A stretch of DNA of 64,000 nt from CAXBMB01 sp963976695 (GTDB lineage Bacteria > Pseudomonadota > Alphaproteobacteria > Kiloniellales > DSM-21159): the NCBI GenBank assembly GCA_963976695.1, contig CAXBMB010000001.1:62001-126000 (forward strand). The letters are read 5' to 3'. The position numbers were made by a program, and so were the translations under genes. Of the stretch, positions 17,340 to 25,575 are shown piece after piece. How positions within the stretch are numbered: the stretch's first letter is position 1; each line of letters begins with the position of its first letter. The notes beneath the pieces are model-generated. The model was not told where the DNA came from. It saw only the letters and a program-made list of their open reading frames with translations, and ran no database searches.

Positions 17340-19721
17340 ATGCAAATGGATAAGTCTGGACGTAAAGAACAGTCCCCGGACCAAGCTTCTCCGGACCAGT
17401 CTTCCCCGGACGACTCTTCCCCGGACCAAGCCTCCCCGGATCAGTCTCCCCCCGACGCCCGCTCGCGGGACAATCCCGCGCCAGCCGGATCACCCGCCGC
17501 CCCGCCGCCGCCGATGATTCCTCCGGTCGACGGGCTGTTGCTCTGTTTCGTGCGTCTTTCCCAACAGCTGGGCCAGCCGGTTTCCGAAGCCGACCTGCGC
17601 GCGGCGGTTCCAGCGGCGGCGACCGGCTTGACCGCGGCGCAGTTTTGCCGCGCCGCCGGGCGGTTGGGCTTTCAAGCCAGGCGCGAGCGGGTAACGCCGG
17701 CGGCGCTGCGGGCCTTGCCGCCGCCCTATGTCCTGGTCGGGCGGCCCGGCGCGGCCAATCGGGTTGCGCTGGCGCGGCCCGACAGCCACGGCCTGCGGGT
17801 TTGGGAAGCGGAAAGCCGCCGCGAAAAGGTTGAAAGTCTGGACGTTTTGGCCGAGGAGGCGACGGAGGCGCTGCTGGTTCGCCAGGCTGGCGTGACGCAG
17901 GAAAAGACGTCCTGGCGGCAACAGATCGCCAAGCGGGTGCGCGGGGTGCTGGTCGAACTGGTCCTGTCCTCTCTGGCGATCAATATTCTGGCCTTGGCCA
18001 CGCCGCTGTTCGTTATGACGCTTTACAATAAGGTGATCGGGCAACAGGACCTCAATACTCTGAACGTGCTGGCGTTCGGGATGTTGGCGGTCTACGCCTT
18101 TGACGCCTTGCTGCGGAGTTTGCGGGGGTACGTTTCCGCCCATACCGGCGGTCGGATCGACGCGCTGATCGGCAGCGAGGTGCTGCACCATCTGATCCAC
18201 TTGCCGCTGCCGCATTTTGAACGCACCCCCAGCGGGCTGATCGGCGAGCGGATGCGCCAACTGGACACCATCCGCAGCTTCTTCACCGGCCAGCTTCCGA
18301 TCACCCTGGTTGACCTGGCCTTTGTCTTCGTCTTTGTCTCGGTGCTGTTTTTCATTCACCAGGTGATGGCCTGGATTACGCTGGCCTCGATCCCGCTGTT
18401 TATCGCCGTTTCGGCGCTGTTCCACCGACAGCAGCGGCAGTTAGAGGAGCAGGCCTTTAAAGCCCGAGCGGCGAAGACCTCCCACTTGGCGGAGACGGTG
18501 CAAAACGCCTTGACCGTCAAGTCCATGGGCATGGAGCCCGAGGTGGAGCGGCGCTGGGACGCGCGCTTGGCCCTGGCCGCCTGGACCGGCTTTCGCGCCA
18601 GCAACATCTCCAACATCGCCACCACCATGGGCCTGACCCTGCAGTTTATCGTGTCGCTGACGATCCTTTACGTCGGGGCCAACCTGGTCATCCAGGGTCA
18701 GATGACCGTGGGCGCGCTGATCGCCGCCAACATTCTGGCCAGTCGCGCGCTGGCGCCGGTGCGTCTGATGTTGACCGCCTGGCGGCAGCTTCAGGAGGTG
18801 CGGGCGGCCTTTGGCCGGGTCGAGGCCATCATGGCGGAGCCTTCCGAGGTCTCCCCCGAGGAGGCCGGACCGGCGCCCCGCTTCACCGGACACATCGCGC
18901 TCGAAAATGTCGCCTTCAGCTTCAATCCCGGCACGCGGCCGGTGTTGAGCCAGATCGACCTTACCGTTCCCGCCGGGACGATTTTGGGAATCATCGGTCC
19001 GTCCGGCTCCGGCAAGTCGACCCTGGTGCGTCTCATCCAGGGGCTCTATCCGGTGAGCCAGGGCCGGGTGCTTTATGACGGCAACGATATCTCCCATCTT
19101 TCGGCGTCGGCGCTGCGTCAGCAGATCGGCGTGGTGCCGCAGGAAAGCCAACTGTTCTCCGGCACAATCCGCGACAACATCCTGATGGGCGCGCAAGTCA
19201 AGGACCCCGACCGGGTGGTGGCGGTGGCGCGCTTTGTCGGGGCGCATGGCTTTATCCAGCGCTTGCCCAACGGCTACGAGACCCCGCTGGGCGAGCGCGG
19301 CAGCGGGCTTTCCGCCGGTCAACGACAGCTGCTCTGCATTGCCCGCGCGCTGATTCGCAATCCACGGATCCTGATCCTGGATGAAGCCACCAGCGACCTG
19401 GACCCGGTGAGCGAGGAGTATTTCCTAAAGGCGCTGCAGAAGGCCTCGCGCGGGCGCACGGTGATTATTGTGTCGCATCGCCTCTCCCCCTTCACGATCG
19501 CCGATCGGGTGGCGCTGCTGATCAACGGCCGGATCGAACGGGTGGGCCCGCCGGCCGAGGTCATCGCCTTCGCCAAGTCCCGCATGGCCGAGGCGGTGCG
19601 CGCCGCCCAGGGCCAGGGCGAGTCCGGCGGCGGCGTTCCGGCCAATCGGCTTCGGCTGTCGCCCTATGGCGGCGATCCCACCGGCAAGGCCGCCGATGAC
19701 CAAGCCGGAGGATCGCGGTGA
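17340..19721 (+). CDS. Type I secretion ABC transporter with C39-like domain (LapB/HlyB type)
   Basis: A 793-residue half transporter. Residues 12-41 are six Ser-Pro-Asp pentapeptides, then a proline-rich linker. Residues about 64-180 are a C39-like domain without the catalytic Cys/His. Membrane segments lie at about 200-480. The ATPase carries Walker A GPSGSGKST (553-561), LSAGQ (657-661), ILILDE (676-681) and the switch His713. Proteins with an inactive C39-like domain export large unprocessed RTX or adhesin substrates. The HlyD gene follows directly, overlapping by one or four bases. No outer-membrane TolC/LapE partner or substrate is in the window. The ATG at 17340 has no strong ribosome binding site, and a second ATG lies two codons later. 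Confidence 0.92.
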   Translation: MQMDKSGRKEQSPDQASPDQSSPDDSSPDQASPDQSPPDARSRDNPAPAGSPAAPPPPMIPPVDGLLLCFVRLSQQLGQPVSEADLRAAVPAAATGLTAAQFCRAAGRLGFQARRERVTPAALRALPPPYVLVGRPGAANRVALARPDSHGLRVWEAESRREKVESLDVLAEEATEALLVRQAGVTQEKTSWRQQIAKRVRGVLVELVLSSLAINILALATPLFVMTLYNKVIGQQDLNTLNVLAFGMLAVYAFDALLRSLRGYVSAHTGGRIDALIGSEVLHHLIHLPLPHFERTPSGLIGERMRQLDTIRSFFTGQLPITLVDLAFVFVFVSVLFFIHQVMAWITLASIPLFIAVSALFHRQQRQLEEQAFKARAAKTSHLAETVQNALTVKSMGMEPEVERRWDARLALAAWTGFRASNISNIATTMGLTLQFIVSLTILYVGANLVIQGQMTVGALIAANILASRALAPVRLMLTAWRQLQEVRAAFGRVEAIMAEPSEVSPEEAGPAPRFTGHIALENVAFSFNPGTRPVLSQIDLTVPAGTILGIIGPSGSGKSTLVRLIQGLYPVSQGRVLYDGNDISHLSASALRQQIGVVPQESQLFSGTIRDNILMGAQVKDPDRVVAVARFVGAHGFIQRLPNGYETPLGERGSGLSAGQRQLLCIARALIRNPRILILDEATSDLDPVSEEYFLKALQKASRGRTVIIVSHRLSPFTIADRVALLINGRIERVGPPAEVIAFAKSRMAEAVRAAQGQGESGGGVPANRLRLSPYGGDPTGKAADDQAGGSR
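17373..17459 (+). repeat. 15-bp repeats encoding an SPDQ-type pentapeptide array
   Basis: A 15-base period (core CCCGGACCA) repeats about six times at the 5' end of the type I secretion gene. It encodes SPDQA, SPDQS, SPDDS, SPDQA, SPDQS and PPDAR. It is in frame and looks like expansion of a disordered tail. Confidence 0.75.
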
Positions 19722-21103
19722 TGTCCGACTCGCGCGCCCTCACGCCGATCAGACCGAAAAAGCAGGCGGTCGCGCCCTGGCGGGGCAATCTAAAAAACCG
19801 CTATGTCGATTTCCTGCCCGACGCGCAGGCCATTGTGGAGCGTGAACATTCGCCGGTGGCGCGGTGGCTGCTGCTGCTGCTGGTGACGCTGGTGCTGCTG
19901 TTCATCGCCTACATCGCCCTGGTCTCGGTGGATCAGGTCGCCACCGCCGTCGGGGTGGTTCGACCCGCCGGCCAGGTCAAGGTGATCAACCATCCCGCCG
20001 GCGGGCGGGTGGCGGAACTGTTGGTCCGGGAAGGCGAAACGGTGCGGGTCGGCCAGGCCCTGGTGGTGCTGGACCCGGAAGTCAACACCGAGGAGGTCGG
20101 CAAGCTGCAGGCCGACCTCTACGGCTTGGAGGCCCGCCGCCGGCGCCTGGAAGCCGAGGCCACCGGCGACAGCCTGGACTTCGGACCGGAACTGCGCCAG
20201 GGCGACCCCAGTCTGGTGGCCGCGCAGATCAACCTCTACCGCGCCCGCAAGGAGGCCTTTCTTGCCCGCCGCCGCGCCGCCGCCGAGGTGGTCGAACAGC
20301 GCAAGAAAGCGGTGATCGGCCTGACAGCCCGGGTTAAGCAGATGAAGGAGAGCCTGCGGATCATCAAGGAGCAGGAGCGCTCGATTGCCGGATTGGTGGA
20401 CAAAGGCTACTTTCCCAAGCTGCGCTATCTTTCGGTGCAGCGGCAGTTGAGCGACGCGATTGCCGACCTGACCGATGTCGAGTCCAACCAGGCGTCGGCG
20501 ACCTCCGCGCTGTCGGAATCGCGCAACAACCTGGAAAGCCTGGAACGCGAATGGCAGGTCGGGGTGCTGGATGAGCTGACCCAGGTAACGGCCGAGTACG
20601 AGCGGATTTCCCGGACGCTGGAACAGCAGCGCAGCACGCTGCGCAATCTGACCCTGCGCTCGCCGAGCGAAGGGGTGGTGCAGGACCTTGTGGTCGCCGC
20701 CGCCGGTCAGGCGATTGCGCCGAACGAGCCGATGATGAAGGTCGTGCCGGTGGGCGACAGCCTGATTATCGAAGCCCTGGTGAGCAACGACGACATCGGA
20801 TTTATCTCTCTCGGGCAGTCGGCGCAGGTGAAGATAACCACCTACAACTTCATTAAATTTGGCGCGCTGCGGGGGATCGTCGAGAAGATCGCGCCGGACG
20901 CGACCCGCAACGACAAGGGCCAGCTGCTGTTTGAAGTGTTGGTGCGCACCGACAAGACCTATCTGAGCGACGAACCGGGTCTGCTGCCGGTGGTGCCCGG
21001 CATGACCAGCCAGGTCGATTTCAAGATCGGGCGTCGGACCATTCTGGCCTTCCTGACCGATCGCCTGCGCACCACGACAGCCGAGTCGTTCCGCGCCAAA
21101 TAG
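19721..21103 (+). CDS. Type I secretion membrane-fusion protein (HlyD/LapC family)
   Basis: A 460-residue periplasmic adaptor. It has a cytoplasmic N-terminus, one membrane segment at about 48-68 (WLLLLLVTLVLLFIAYIALV), a lipoyl-like half-motif (VNHPAGGRVAELLVREGETV type), a long coiled-coil hairpin at about 130-310 and the closing lipoyl and beta-barrel half (RSPSEGVVQDLVV, IGFISLGQSAQVKI). This is the standard HlyD order. It links the ABC protein to an outer-membrane channel. ATG 19721 shares its A with the stop codon of the upstream gene, and GTG 19718 is an alternative. The outer-membrane partner must be encoded elsewhere. Confidence 0.92.
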   Translation: MSDSRALTPIRPKKQAVAPWRGNLKNRYVDFLPDAQAIVEREHSPVARWLLLLLVTLVLLFIAYIALVSVDQVATAVGVVRPAGQVKVINHPAGGRVAELLVREGETVRVGQALVVLDPEVNTEEVGKLQADLYGLEARRRRLEAEATGDSLDFGPELRQGDPSLVAAQINLYRARKEAFLARRRAAAEVVEQRKKAVIGLTARVKQMKESLRIIKEQERSIAGLVDKGYFPKLRYLSVQRQLSDAIADLTDVESNQASATSALSESRNNLESLEREWQVGVLDELTQVTAEYERISRTLEQQRSTLRNLTLRSPSEGVVQDLVVAAAGQAIAPNEPMMKVVPVGDSLIIEALVSNDDIGFISLGQSAQVKITTYNFIKFGALRGIVEKIAPDATRNDKGQLLFEVLVRTDKTYLSDEPGLLPVVPGMTSQVDFKIGRRTILAFLTDRLRTTTAESFRAK

Positions 21104-21144
21104 GGGCTATAGCGCCCCGCCTTCTTGCCTGGTCGATTGCCGGG

Positions 21145-21411
21145 CTAGCGGTCTTGGCGAATCAGCCCGGCGGCCTGCATGGCGGCCAGCAGGTCGGTGA
21201 CGTCGGCGGCGATCTGGTCACCGGGCTGGTCGGGAAAGGCGGCCTGCAGGGTGCTGATCAGCCCCGGGTGTTCCTGGGGGGTTTCCAGCAGGCGCCACAG
21301 GCCGGTGGAGATCGGGTTCAGGTAAAAAATCTCGTTTGAAAGCGGTTCGACCAGAAACAACTCCCCGTCGATCTCCGACGCCGTGACATTGGGATTGCGC
21401 TGCAAGGCCAT
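21145..21411 (-). CDS. PqqD-like peptide-binding protein (HPr-rel-A type)
   Basis: An 88-residue protein of the PqqD family, recognised by ELFLVEPLSNEIFYLNPIS followed by a helical C-terminus. PqqD-like domains bind precursor peptides and hand them to modifying enzymes. One subgroup occurs beside HprK-related kinases in polysaccharide or exosortase loci, where its role is unknown. Here it starts six bases after the HprK-like gene and ends an apparent regB-regA-hprK-like-pqqD-like operon. It converges on the HlyD gene with a 41-base gap. No radical SAM enzyme or precursor peptide gene is visible nearby. Confidence 0.8.
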   Translation of the reverse strand: MALQRNPNVTASEIDGELFLVEPLSNEIFYLNPISTGLWRLLETPQEHPGLISTLQAAFPDQPGDQIAADVTDLLAAMQAAGLIRQDR

Positions 21412-21417
21412 GATAAA

Positions 21418-22437
21418 TCAGCTTTCGAAATGGGCGATCAGCAGCTCGGCGGCCCGGCTGCTGTCGGCGTAGGTGAGCCGCCAAGCCGGCAGCGTCTCGG
21501 CCAGCCGGCGGCCGGCGGCCAGAAGAGCCGGCGCCGACAAATGGGGCGCCAGGCATTTCGGCAGCAGATGCCGCAGCAAGGGCGCGCGCCCCAGCGGCGT
21601 CAGTTGGCCGGGCCGGGCCGGCGGGGGCGCGGCTTCCTGCCGCCGATCCAGCAGCACCAGCGCAACCACCGGGCAGCAGGCGCCCAGCGGCGCCAGCAGC
21701 GCCGGGGGCAGGATGAGATGGGCCACCGCCTCGCGCTCGGCCACTTGATAGCGGGCGATGAAGTGGCGTTGGGCGCTGTCGATCTTGTCGGGCAAGGGCA
21801 GCCGCACCTTCGGACCGACCCCCAATCCGATGGCCTGGGTCGGCGGGCCGTCCAGCCGGACCGCCAGGCGGTCATCGCCAAACAGCCGCTTTCCGCGACG
21901 CGCTAGTTGCAGCGCCAAGGAGGACTTTCCCGCTTGGCTGTCGCCCAGCAGCAGCACCTGCCCGGCCTTGCCTTGATGGCCGAGTGTGACCGAGGCGGCG
22001 TGGAGTTGAAGCAGCCTGGGATCCTGCGCCACGTATCGTCCGGTCAGCGCGCCGGCCAGGGCGTTGGCGGCCTCCAGCGCGTCGCCGCAATCAAAGCTTC
22101 CGCCGGGAAAGAGGTCGCAATGAACCCGGAATCCAGGGTTGCCGGAGGGCGACCGCTCGGGCGCCAGCGGGCTCACCAGCAGCCGATCCCAGTCGGCCGG
22201 CGGGTTTTGTTCCGCATTCGAAACGAGCTTGCCCGACCAGCCGGGAAGGCACAGGTCGAGCGGCGCGCGCAGCTGCGCCGCGCCTTCGACCGCCAGCGGC
22301 CGCAACCGACCGGGAAACCACAGCCAACCGTTTGCGCTGTCGCTTGCGCTTTCGGTGGCGTTTCCGGTGGCGCTGTTGGCGGCGCGCGCGGTGGAACGGT
22401 CCGGGAAAGCTGGCGGCTTGCGGGCCAAAGTGGTCAC
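21418..22437 (-). CDS. HprK-related P-loop kinase (HprK-related kinase A type)
   Basis: The open frame extends into regA, so I place the start at GTG 22437, with AAGGG about 11 bases upstream. This gives 339 residues. An N-terminal domain of about 140 residues precedes LLQLHAASV and the P-loop GDSQAGKS (165-172), then RLFGDD (185-189). The arrangement resembles the C-terminal domain of HPr kinase/phosphorylase, but a recognisable HprK signature sequence is absent. Such proteins are usually partnered by a PqqD-like protein, as here. The phosphorylation target is unknown. The true PTS HPr kinase is a separate gene at 55.4-57 kb. Confidence 0.75.
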   Translation of the reverse strand: MTTLARKPPAFPDRSTARAANSATGNATESASDSANGWLWFPGRLRPLAVEGAAQLRAPLDLCLPGWSGKLVSNAEQNPPADWDRLLVSPLAPERSPSGNPGFRVHCDLFPGGSFDCGDALEAANALAGALTGRYVAQDPRLLQLHAASVTLGHQGKAGQVLLLGDSQAGKSSLALQLARRGKRLFGDDRLAVRLDGPPTQAIGLGVGPKVRLPLPDKIDSAQRHFIARYQVAEREAVAHLILPPALLAPLGACCPVVALVLLDRRQEAAPPPARPGQLTPLGRAPLLRHLLPKCLAPHLSAPALLAAGRRLAETLPAWRLTYADSSRAAELLIAHFES

Positions 22438-22466
22438 CTCACAGATCCCTTGCCGGCGCCGCGGGT

Positions 22467-23045
22467 TCAGCCGCGCGGGGCATACTTGGCAAGGATCCGC
22501 TGCAGGGTTCGGCGGTGCATGCGCAAACGCCGGGCGGTTTCCGAGACATTGCGGTCGCACTGCTCATAGACCCGCTGGATATGCTCCCAACGCACCCGGT
22601 CCGCCGACATCGGCATGTCGGGCGGCGGCGGCAGCAAGGCGCCATCGGGGGTAAGCAGCGCGGCTTCGATCTGATCGGCGTCGGCCGGCTTGGACAGATA
22701 GTCGGTTGCCCCAACCTTCACCGCCGCCACGGCCGTGGCGATGTTGCCGTAGCCGGTCAGCACGATGATCCGGGTGTCCTCGCGCGTCGCCCGAAGGGTT
22801 TTTACCACCTCCAGGCCGCTGCCGTCGGTGAGCCGCAAGTCGATTACCGCGAAGGTCGGGGGTTGCTGGCGCGCCAGTTCAACGCCCTCGCCGACGGTCA
22901 AGGCCGTGCGAACGACGAAGCCACGCCGCTCCATGGCTCGGGCCAGACGGACACAGAGACGTTCGTCATCGTCGACGATGAGCAGACTTTTGTCGCTGAA
23001 ATCCTCCAGGGAGTCGCGGAGCAGATCTTCGTCATCTGAGGTCAT
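22467..23045 (-). CDS. regA: Redox response regulator RegA/PrrA/ActR
   Basis: A 192-residue response regulator with the compact RegA layout. The receiver domain spans about 20-135 (LLIVDDDE, phosphoacceptor D69 in VIDLRLTDGSG, LTGYGNIATAVAAVKVGATDYLSKP). A proline-rich hinge (LLPPPPDMP) and a Fis-type helix-turn-helix at the C-terminus (NVSETARRLRMHRRTLQRIL) follow. RegA activates genes for respiration, carbon and nitrogen fixation and, where present, photosynthesis when oxygen is low. It overlaps the stop of regB by four bases, so the two are translationally coupled. There is no senC/SCO1 gene beside it as in classical reg loci. Confidence 0.92.
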   Translation of the reverse strand: MTSDDEDLLRDSLEDFSDKSLLIVDDDERLCVRLARAMERRGFVVRTALTVGEGVELARQQPPTFAVIDLRLTDGSGLEVVKTLRATREDTRIIVLTGYGNIATAVAAVKVGATDYLSKPADADQIEAALLTPDGALLPPPPDMPMSADRVRWEHIQRVYEQCDRNVSETARRLRMHRRTLQRILAKYAPRG

Positions 23046-24418
23046 GGAGCAATCCTCGTGCTTTCAATTCGTTCGCGGGGCCAGGTGATCGTCACCTGCG
23101 CCCCCCTCTGTTGTGCGTTGCCGCCCGCCTGTTGAGCGTTGGTGAAGGTAATGGTGGCGCCGGAATGGGCCAAGAGGGTCTTTGCAATAAAAACCCCTAA
23201 ACCCATGTGCAGGCTGTCTCGACCCCGGCTATCCCTACCCCCGGTTGAAAGATATGGCGAACCCAGGTCGTTTAAGATGTTTTCGTTAAACCCGGGTCCA
23301 TCGTCGGTGATGGTAACTCGAATACTGTTGGGGTCCCAATAGAGCTGCGCTTCCACCTTGGTGCGGGCGAATTGCAGGCCGTTTTGGATCAAGGTTCCCA
23401 TGCCATGCAGGATCTCGGGTGAGCGCTGCACGACGGGCTGGATCTGGGGATCCTCGGATTCCGCCGGGTTGATCAGGATTTCCAGTTCCTTGTCGTTGCG
23501 CGGAAGGTTGGCCACGGCGGCTTCCAGCAGGCCCAGAAGCGGCAAGCGGTTGTAGGGCGAATCGCCGCTGTCTTCCTTGGGTCGGGTGGCCAGCTCCGAC
23601 AGGATCTTCTTGCAGCGATCGACCTCCTCCTGCAGCAGCGTCAGATCTTCGCGCAGCGGGCTGTCGTCGGGCAGGTCCGCCGGCAGTTCGCGCTGCATTT
23701 CCTTGACCACCACGGCGATGGTGCCCAGCGGGCTGCCCAGTTCGTGGGCGGCGGCGGCGGCCAGCCCGCCAAGCGAGGAAAGACGTTGTTCCCGCGACAG
23801 CGCCAGTTGGGTGGCGGTCAGGGCGTCGCCCATGCGCCGGGATTCGCCGGCCAGCGACGACACATAACCGCTGATGAAAACCACCGCCAGGGTGATGGAG
23901 ACCCAAAGGCCGACTTTATAAATCTGCGGCAGATCAAACGAGCCATCCGACCAGGGCAGCGGCAGGTGCCAGAAATAGTTGGCGGTGGTGGCCAAAATCG
24001 CCAGAAACGAAAGCAGCAGGGTCGAGGGCCGCGACAGGGACGAGGCGGAGACCACCACCGGGGCAAGCAGCAGCAGCGAAAAGGGGTTGTTGAGACCGCC
24101 GGTCAGCGCCAGCAGCACCGAAAGCTGGATGATGTCGAACCCCAGGTACCAGGTGGCTTGTGCGCTGTCGAGCCAGGGGGTGTTCTGCTGCCCAAAACCG
24201 GTGACCAGATTGAGCACCGCCGAAGCGCCGATCACCGCCGCCGCTTCCGCCAGCGGGACGGTAAAATTGAACAGGGTTTGAACAACCAGCAGGGAGAACA
24301 TCTGGCCGGCGATGGCCACCCACCGGATATTGACCAGGGTGCGCAGCCGCACCCGACCGCCTTGGTGGAAAGCGCCTTCCGGAGAGAGCGCCTGGCTTTC
24401 TGGTGTGTTCAAAATCAT
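23042..24418 (-). CDS. regB: Redox sensor histidine kinase RegB/PrrB/ActS
   Basis: I place the start at ATG 24418 (MILNTPESQA), giving 458 residues; the frame runs further upstream but without domain character. There are six membrane segments at about 28-185. They include GGLNNPF (107-113), the quinone-binding heptapeptide GGxxNPF of RegB. The H-box is AAAAHELGSPLGTI with H225. C269 in EVDRCKKIL corresponds to the redox-active cysteine of RegB. ATPase motifs are present (NGLQFA, TDDGPGF, GLGVFIA). It phosphorylates RegA according to quinone and oxygen state. It is the first gene of the four-gene minus-strand unit. Confidence 0.92.
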   Translation of the reverse strand: MILNTPESQALSPEGAFHQGGRVRLRTLVNIRWVAIAGQMFSLLVVQTLFNFTVPLAEAAAVIGASAVLNLVTGFGQQNTPWLDSAQATWYLGFDIIQLSVLLALTGGLNNPFSLLLLAPVVVSASSLSRPSTLLLSFLAILATTANYFWHLPLPWSDGSFDLPQIYKVGLWVSITLAVVFISGYVSSLAGESRRMGDALTATQLALSREQRLSSLGGLAAAAAHELGSPLGTIAVVVKEMQRELPADLPDDSPLREDLTLLQEEVDRCKKILSELATRPKEDSGDSPYNRLPLLGLLEAAVANLPRNDKELEILINPAESEDPQIQPVVQRSPEILHGMGTLIQNGLQFARTKVEAQLYWDPNSIRVTITDDGPGFNENILNDLGSPYLSTGGRDSRGRDSLHMGLGVFIAKTLLAHSGATITFTNAQQAGGNAQQRGAQVTITWPRERIESTRIAP

Positions 24419-24731
24419 CGCCGACGCCGTTTCCTCAGCATGGTTGTTTCTTGTTCCGCACAGACCGCCCCGGGGCAACCCGCGCTGTTCTCCGACAGGC
24501 CGGTATCCCGCCCAAGCGGATCCTGGTTCTCGACTGCCTGGTTCCGGCCGTTGCCGGCTGGTTTTATCGCTTGCAGCGAAAAAATCAAACCCGGACGGCG
24601 CCGTCCGGCCAAGCGTTCGACGAAACAGCCAACATCCGGGTGGCAAAACCACGCGTCAAACCTGACGGTCGCCCGCGCCGCGCCGCCGGTTCTGCTTGGC
24701 TTTCGCAAACCGGGCGGAGTATACCAACCTT
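24419..24731. other. Divergent intergenic region, regB versus metallopeptidase gene
   Basis: About 310 bases between divergent starts. It should contain both promoters. No gene or clear regulatory motif was recognised. Confidence 0.4.
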
Positions 24732-25451
24732 ATGTCATCCGATCCAAAAGATCCCCACATCTTGTACCTTAACGGGGAAGCCGTGCCTTTGCTACTGCGC
24801 CAGTCCTCGCGCGCCAAACGGCTTCATCTCAAGGTCGATCCGAGCCGCGACGGGCCGGTGGTGACCACGCCCACCGGTTATTCTTTGCACAAGACCCTGG
24901 CGTTTGTTGAAAAAAATCGCGGCTGGCTGGAACGAAACTGGTCCCGGCTGCCCCGTCGCCTGCCGTTTGAGGAGGGGACGCATTTGCCGGTGCTGGGGCG
25001 CTGTTTGGAGATCCGCAGGGCGGCGCAGGCGCGCCGTGGGGTGTGGGTCGAAGACGACAAACTCTGGGTTTCGGGACTGGAGGAGCACCTGGCGCGCCGG
25101 ATCACCGATTTCCTCAAGACCGAGGTCAGGTTGGCCCTAACCCAGCGGACCCGGGACAAGGTCGCCCGGCTGGCGCCGGGAACCTTCCGACCGGTCGGCC
25201 GGGTTACGGTGCGCGATACCAGCAGCCGCTGGGGAAGCTGTTCGACCAACGGCGATCTATCCTTTTCCTGGCGGGTGGTCTTTGCCCCGCTGCCGGTGTT
25301 GGACTATCTGGTGGCGCATGAAGTGGCGCATTTGGTGCACATGAACCACTCTCCGCGTTTCTGGCGCCAGGTGACGGAGCTGTGCGCCGAGGTGACGGAC
25401 GCGCGCCGCTGGCTGACCCGTGAAGGCGCGCGGCTGCAACGCTACGGTTAA
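24732..25451 (+). CDS. YgjP-like metallopeptidase (M48-type, DUF45)
   Basis: I chose ATG 24732 (MSSDPKDPHI), giving 239 residues, because the longer frame would begin with TTG. GGAG lies about 13 bases upstream. The N-terminus has RQSSRAKRLHLKVDP and the C-terminal half has SSRWGSCSTNGDLSFSW followed by YLVAHEVAHLVHMNHSPRFW. This is the HExxH zinc motif with the third ligand and the WG[ST]C block of the YgjP/DUF45 family. It is presumably a cytosolic zinc-dependent peptidase of unknown target. An intergenic palindrome of the 39-bp family follows its stop directly. Confidence 0.85.
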   Translation: MSSDPKDPHILYLNGEAVPLLLRQSSRAKRLHLKVDPSRDGPVVTTPTGYSLHKTLAFVEKNRGWLERNWSRLPRRLPFEEGTHLPVLGRCLEIRRAAQARRGVWVEDDKLWVSGLEEHLARRITDFLKTEVRLALTQRTRDKVARLAPGTFRPVGRVTVRDTSSRWGSCSTNGDLSFSWRVVFAPLPVLDYLVAHEVAHLVHMNHSPRFWRQVTELCAEVTDARRWLTREGARLQRYG

Positions 25452-25459
25452 CGGAGCAT

Positions 25460-25498
25460 CGGTTTAACGCGAACCACGTCGTGATCGCCGTTAAACCG
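25460..25498. repeat. IR39 palindrome, copy 1
   Basis: Outer arms CGGTTTAACG (25460-25469) and CGTTAAACCG (25489-25498) are perfect complements. Inner arms CACG/CGTG (25475-25483) share the same centre, 25479. The element begins eight bases after the metallopeptidase stop. Geometry is identical to copies at 42736 and 47515. There is no U tract, so it is not a typical terminator. Confidence 0.8.
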
Positions 25499-25575
25499 TG
25501 ACTCCGCCTCCGATCGGCCGAAGCGAGGGTGATCCCCGACCGGCGCGCCGCACCGCCGTCCAAGTCGATCACGCG

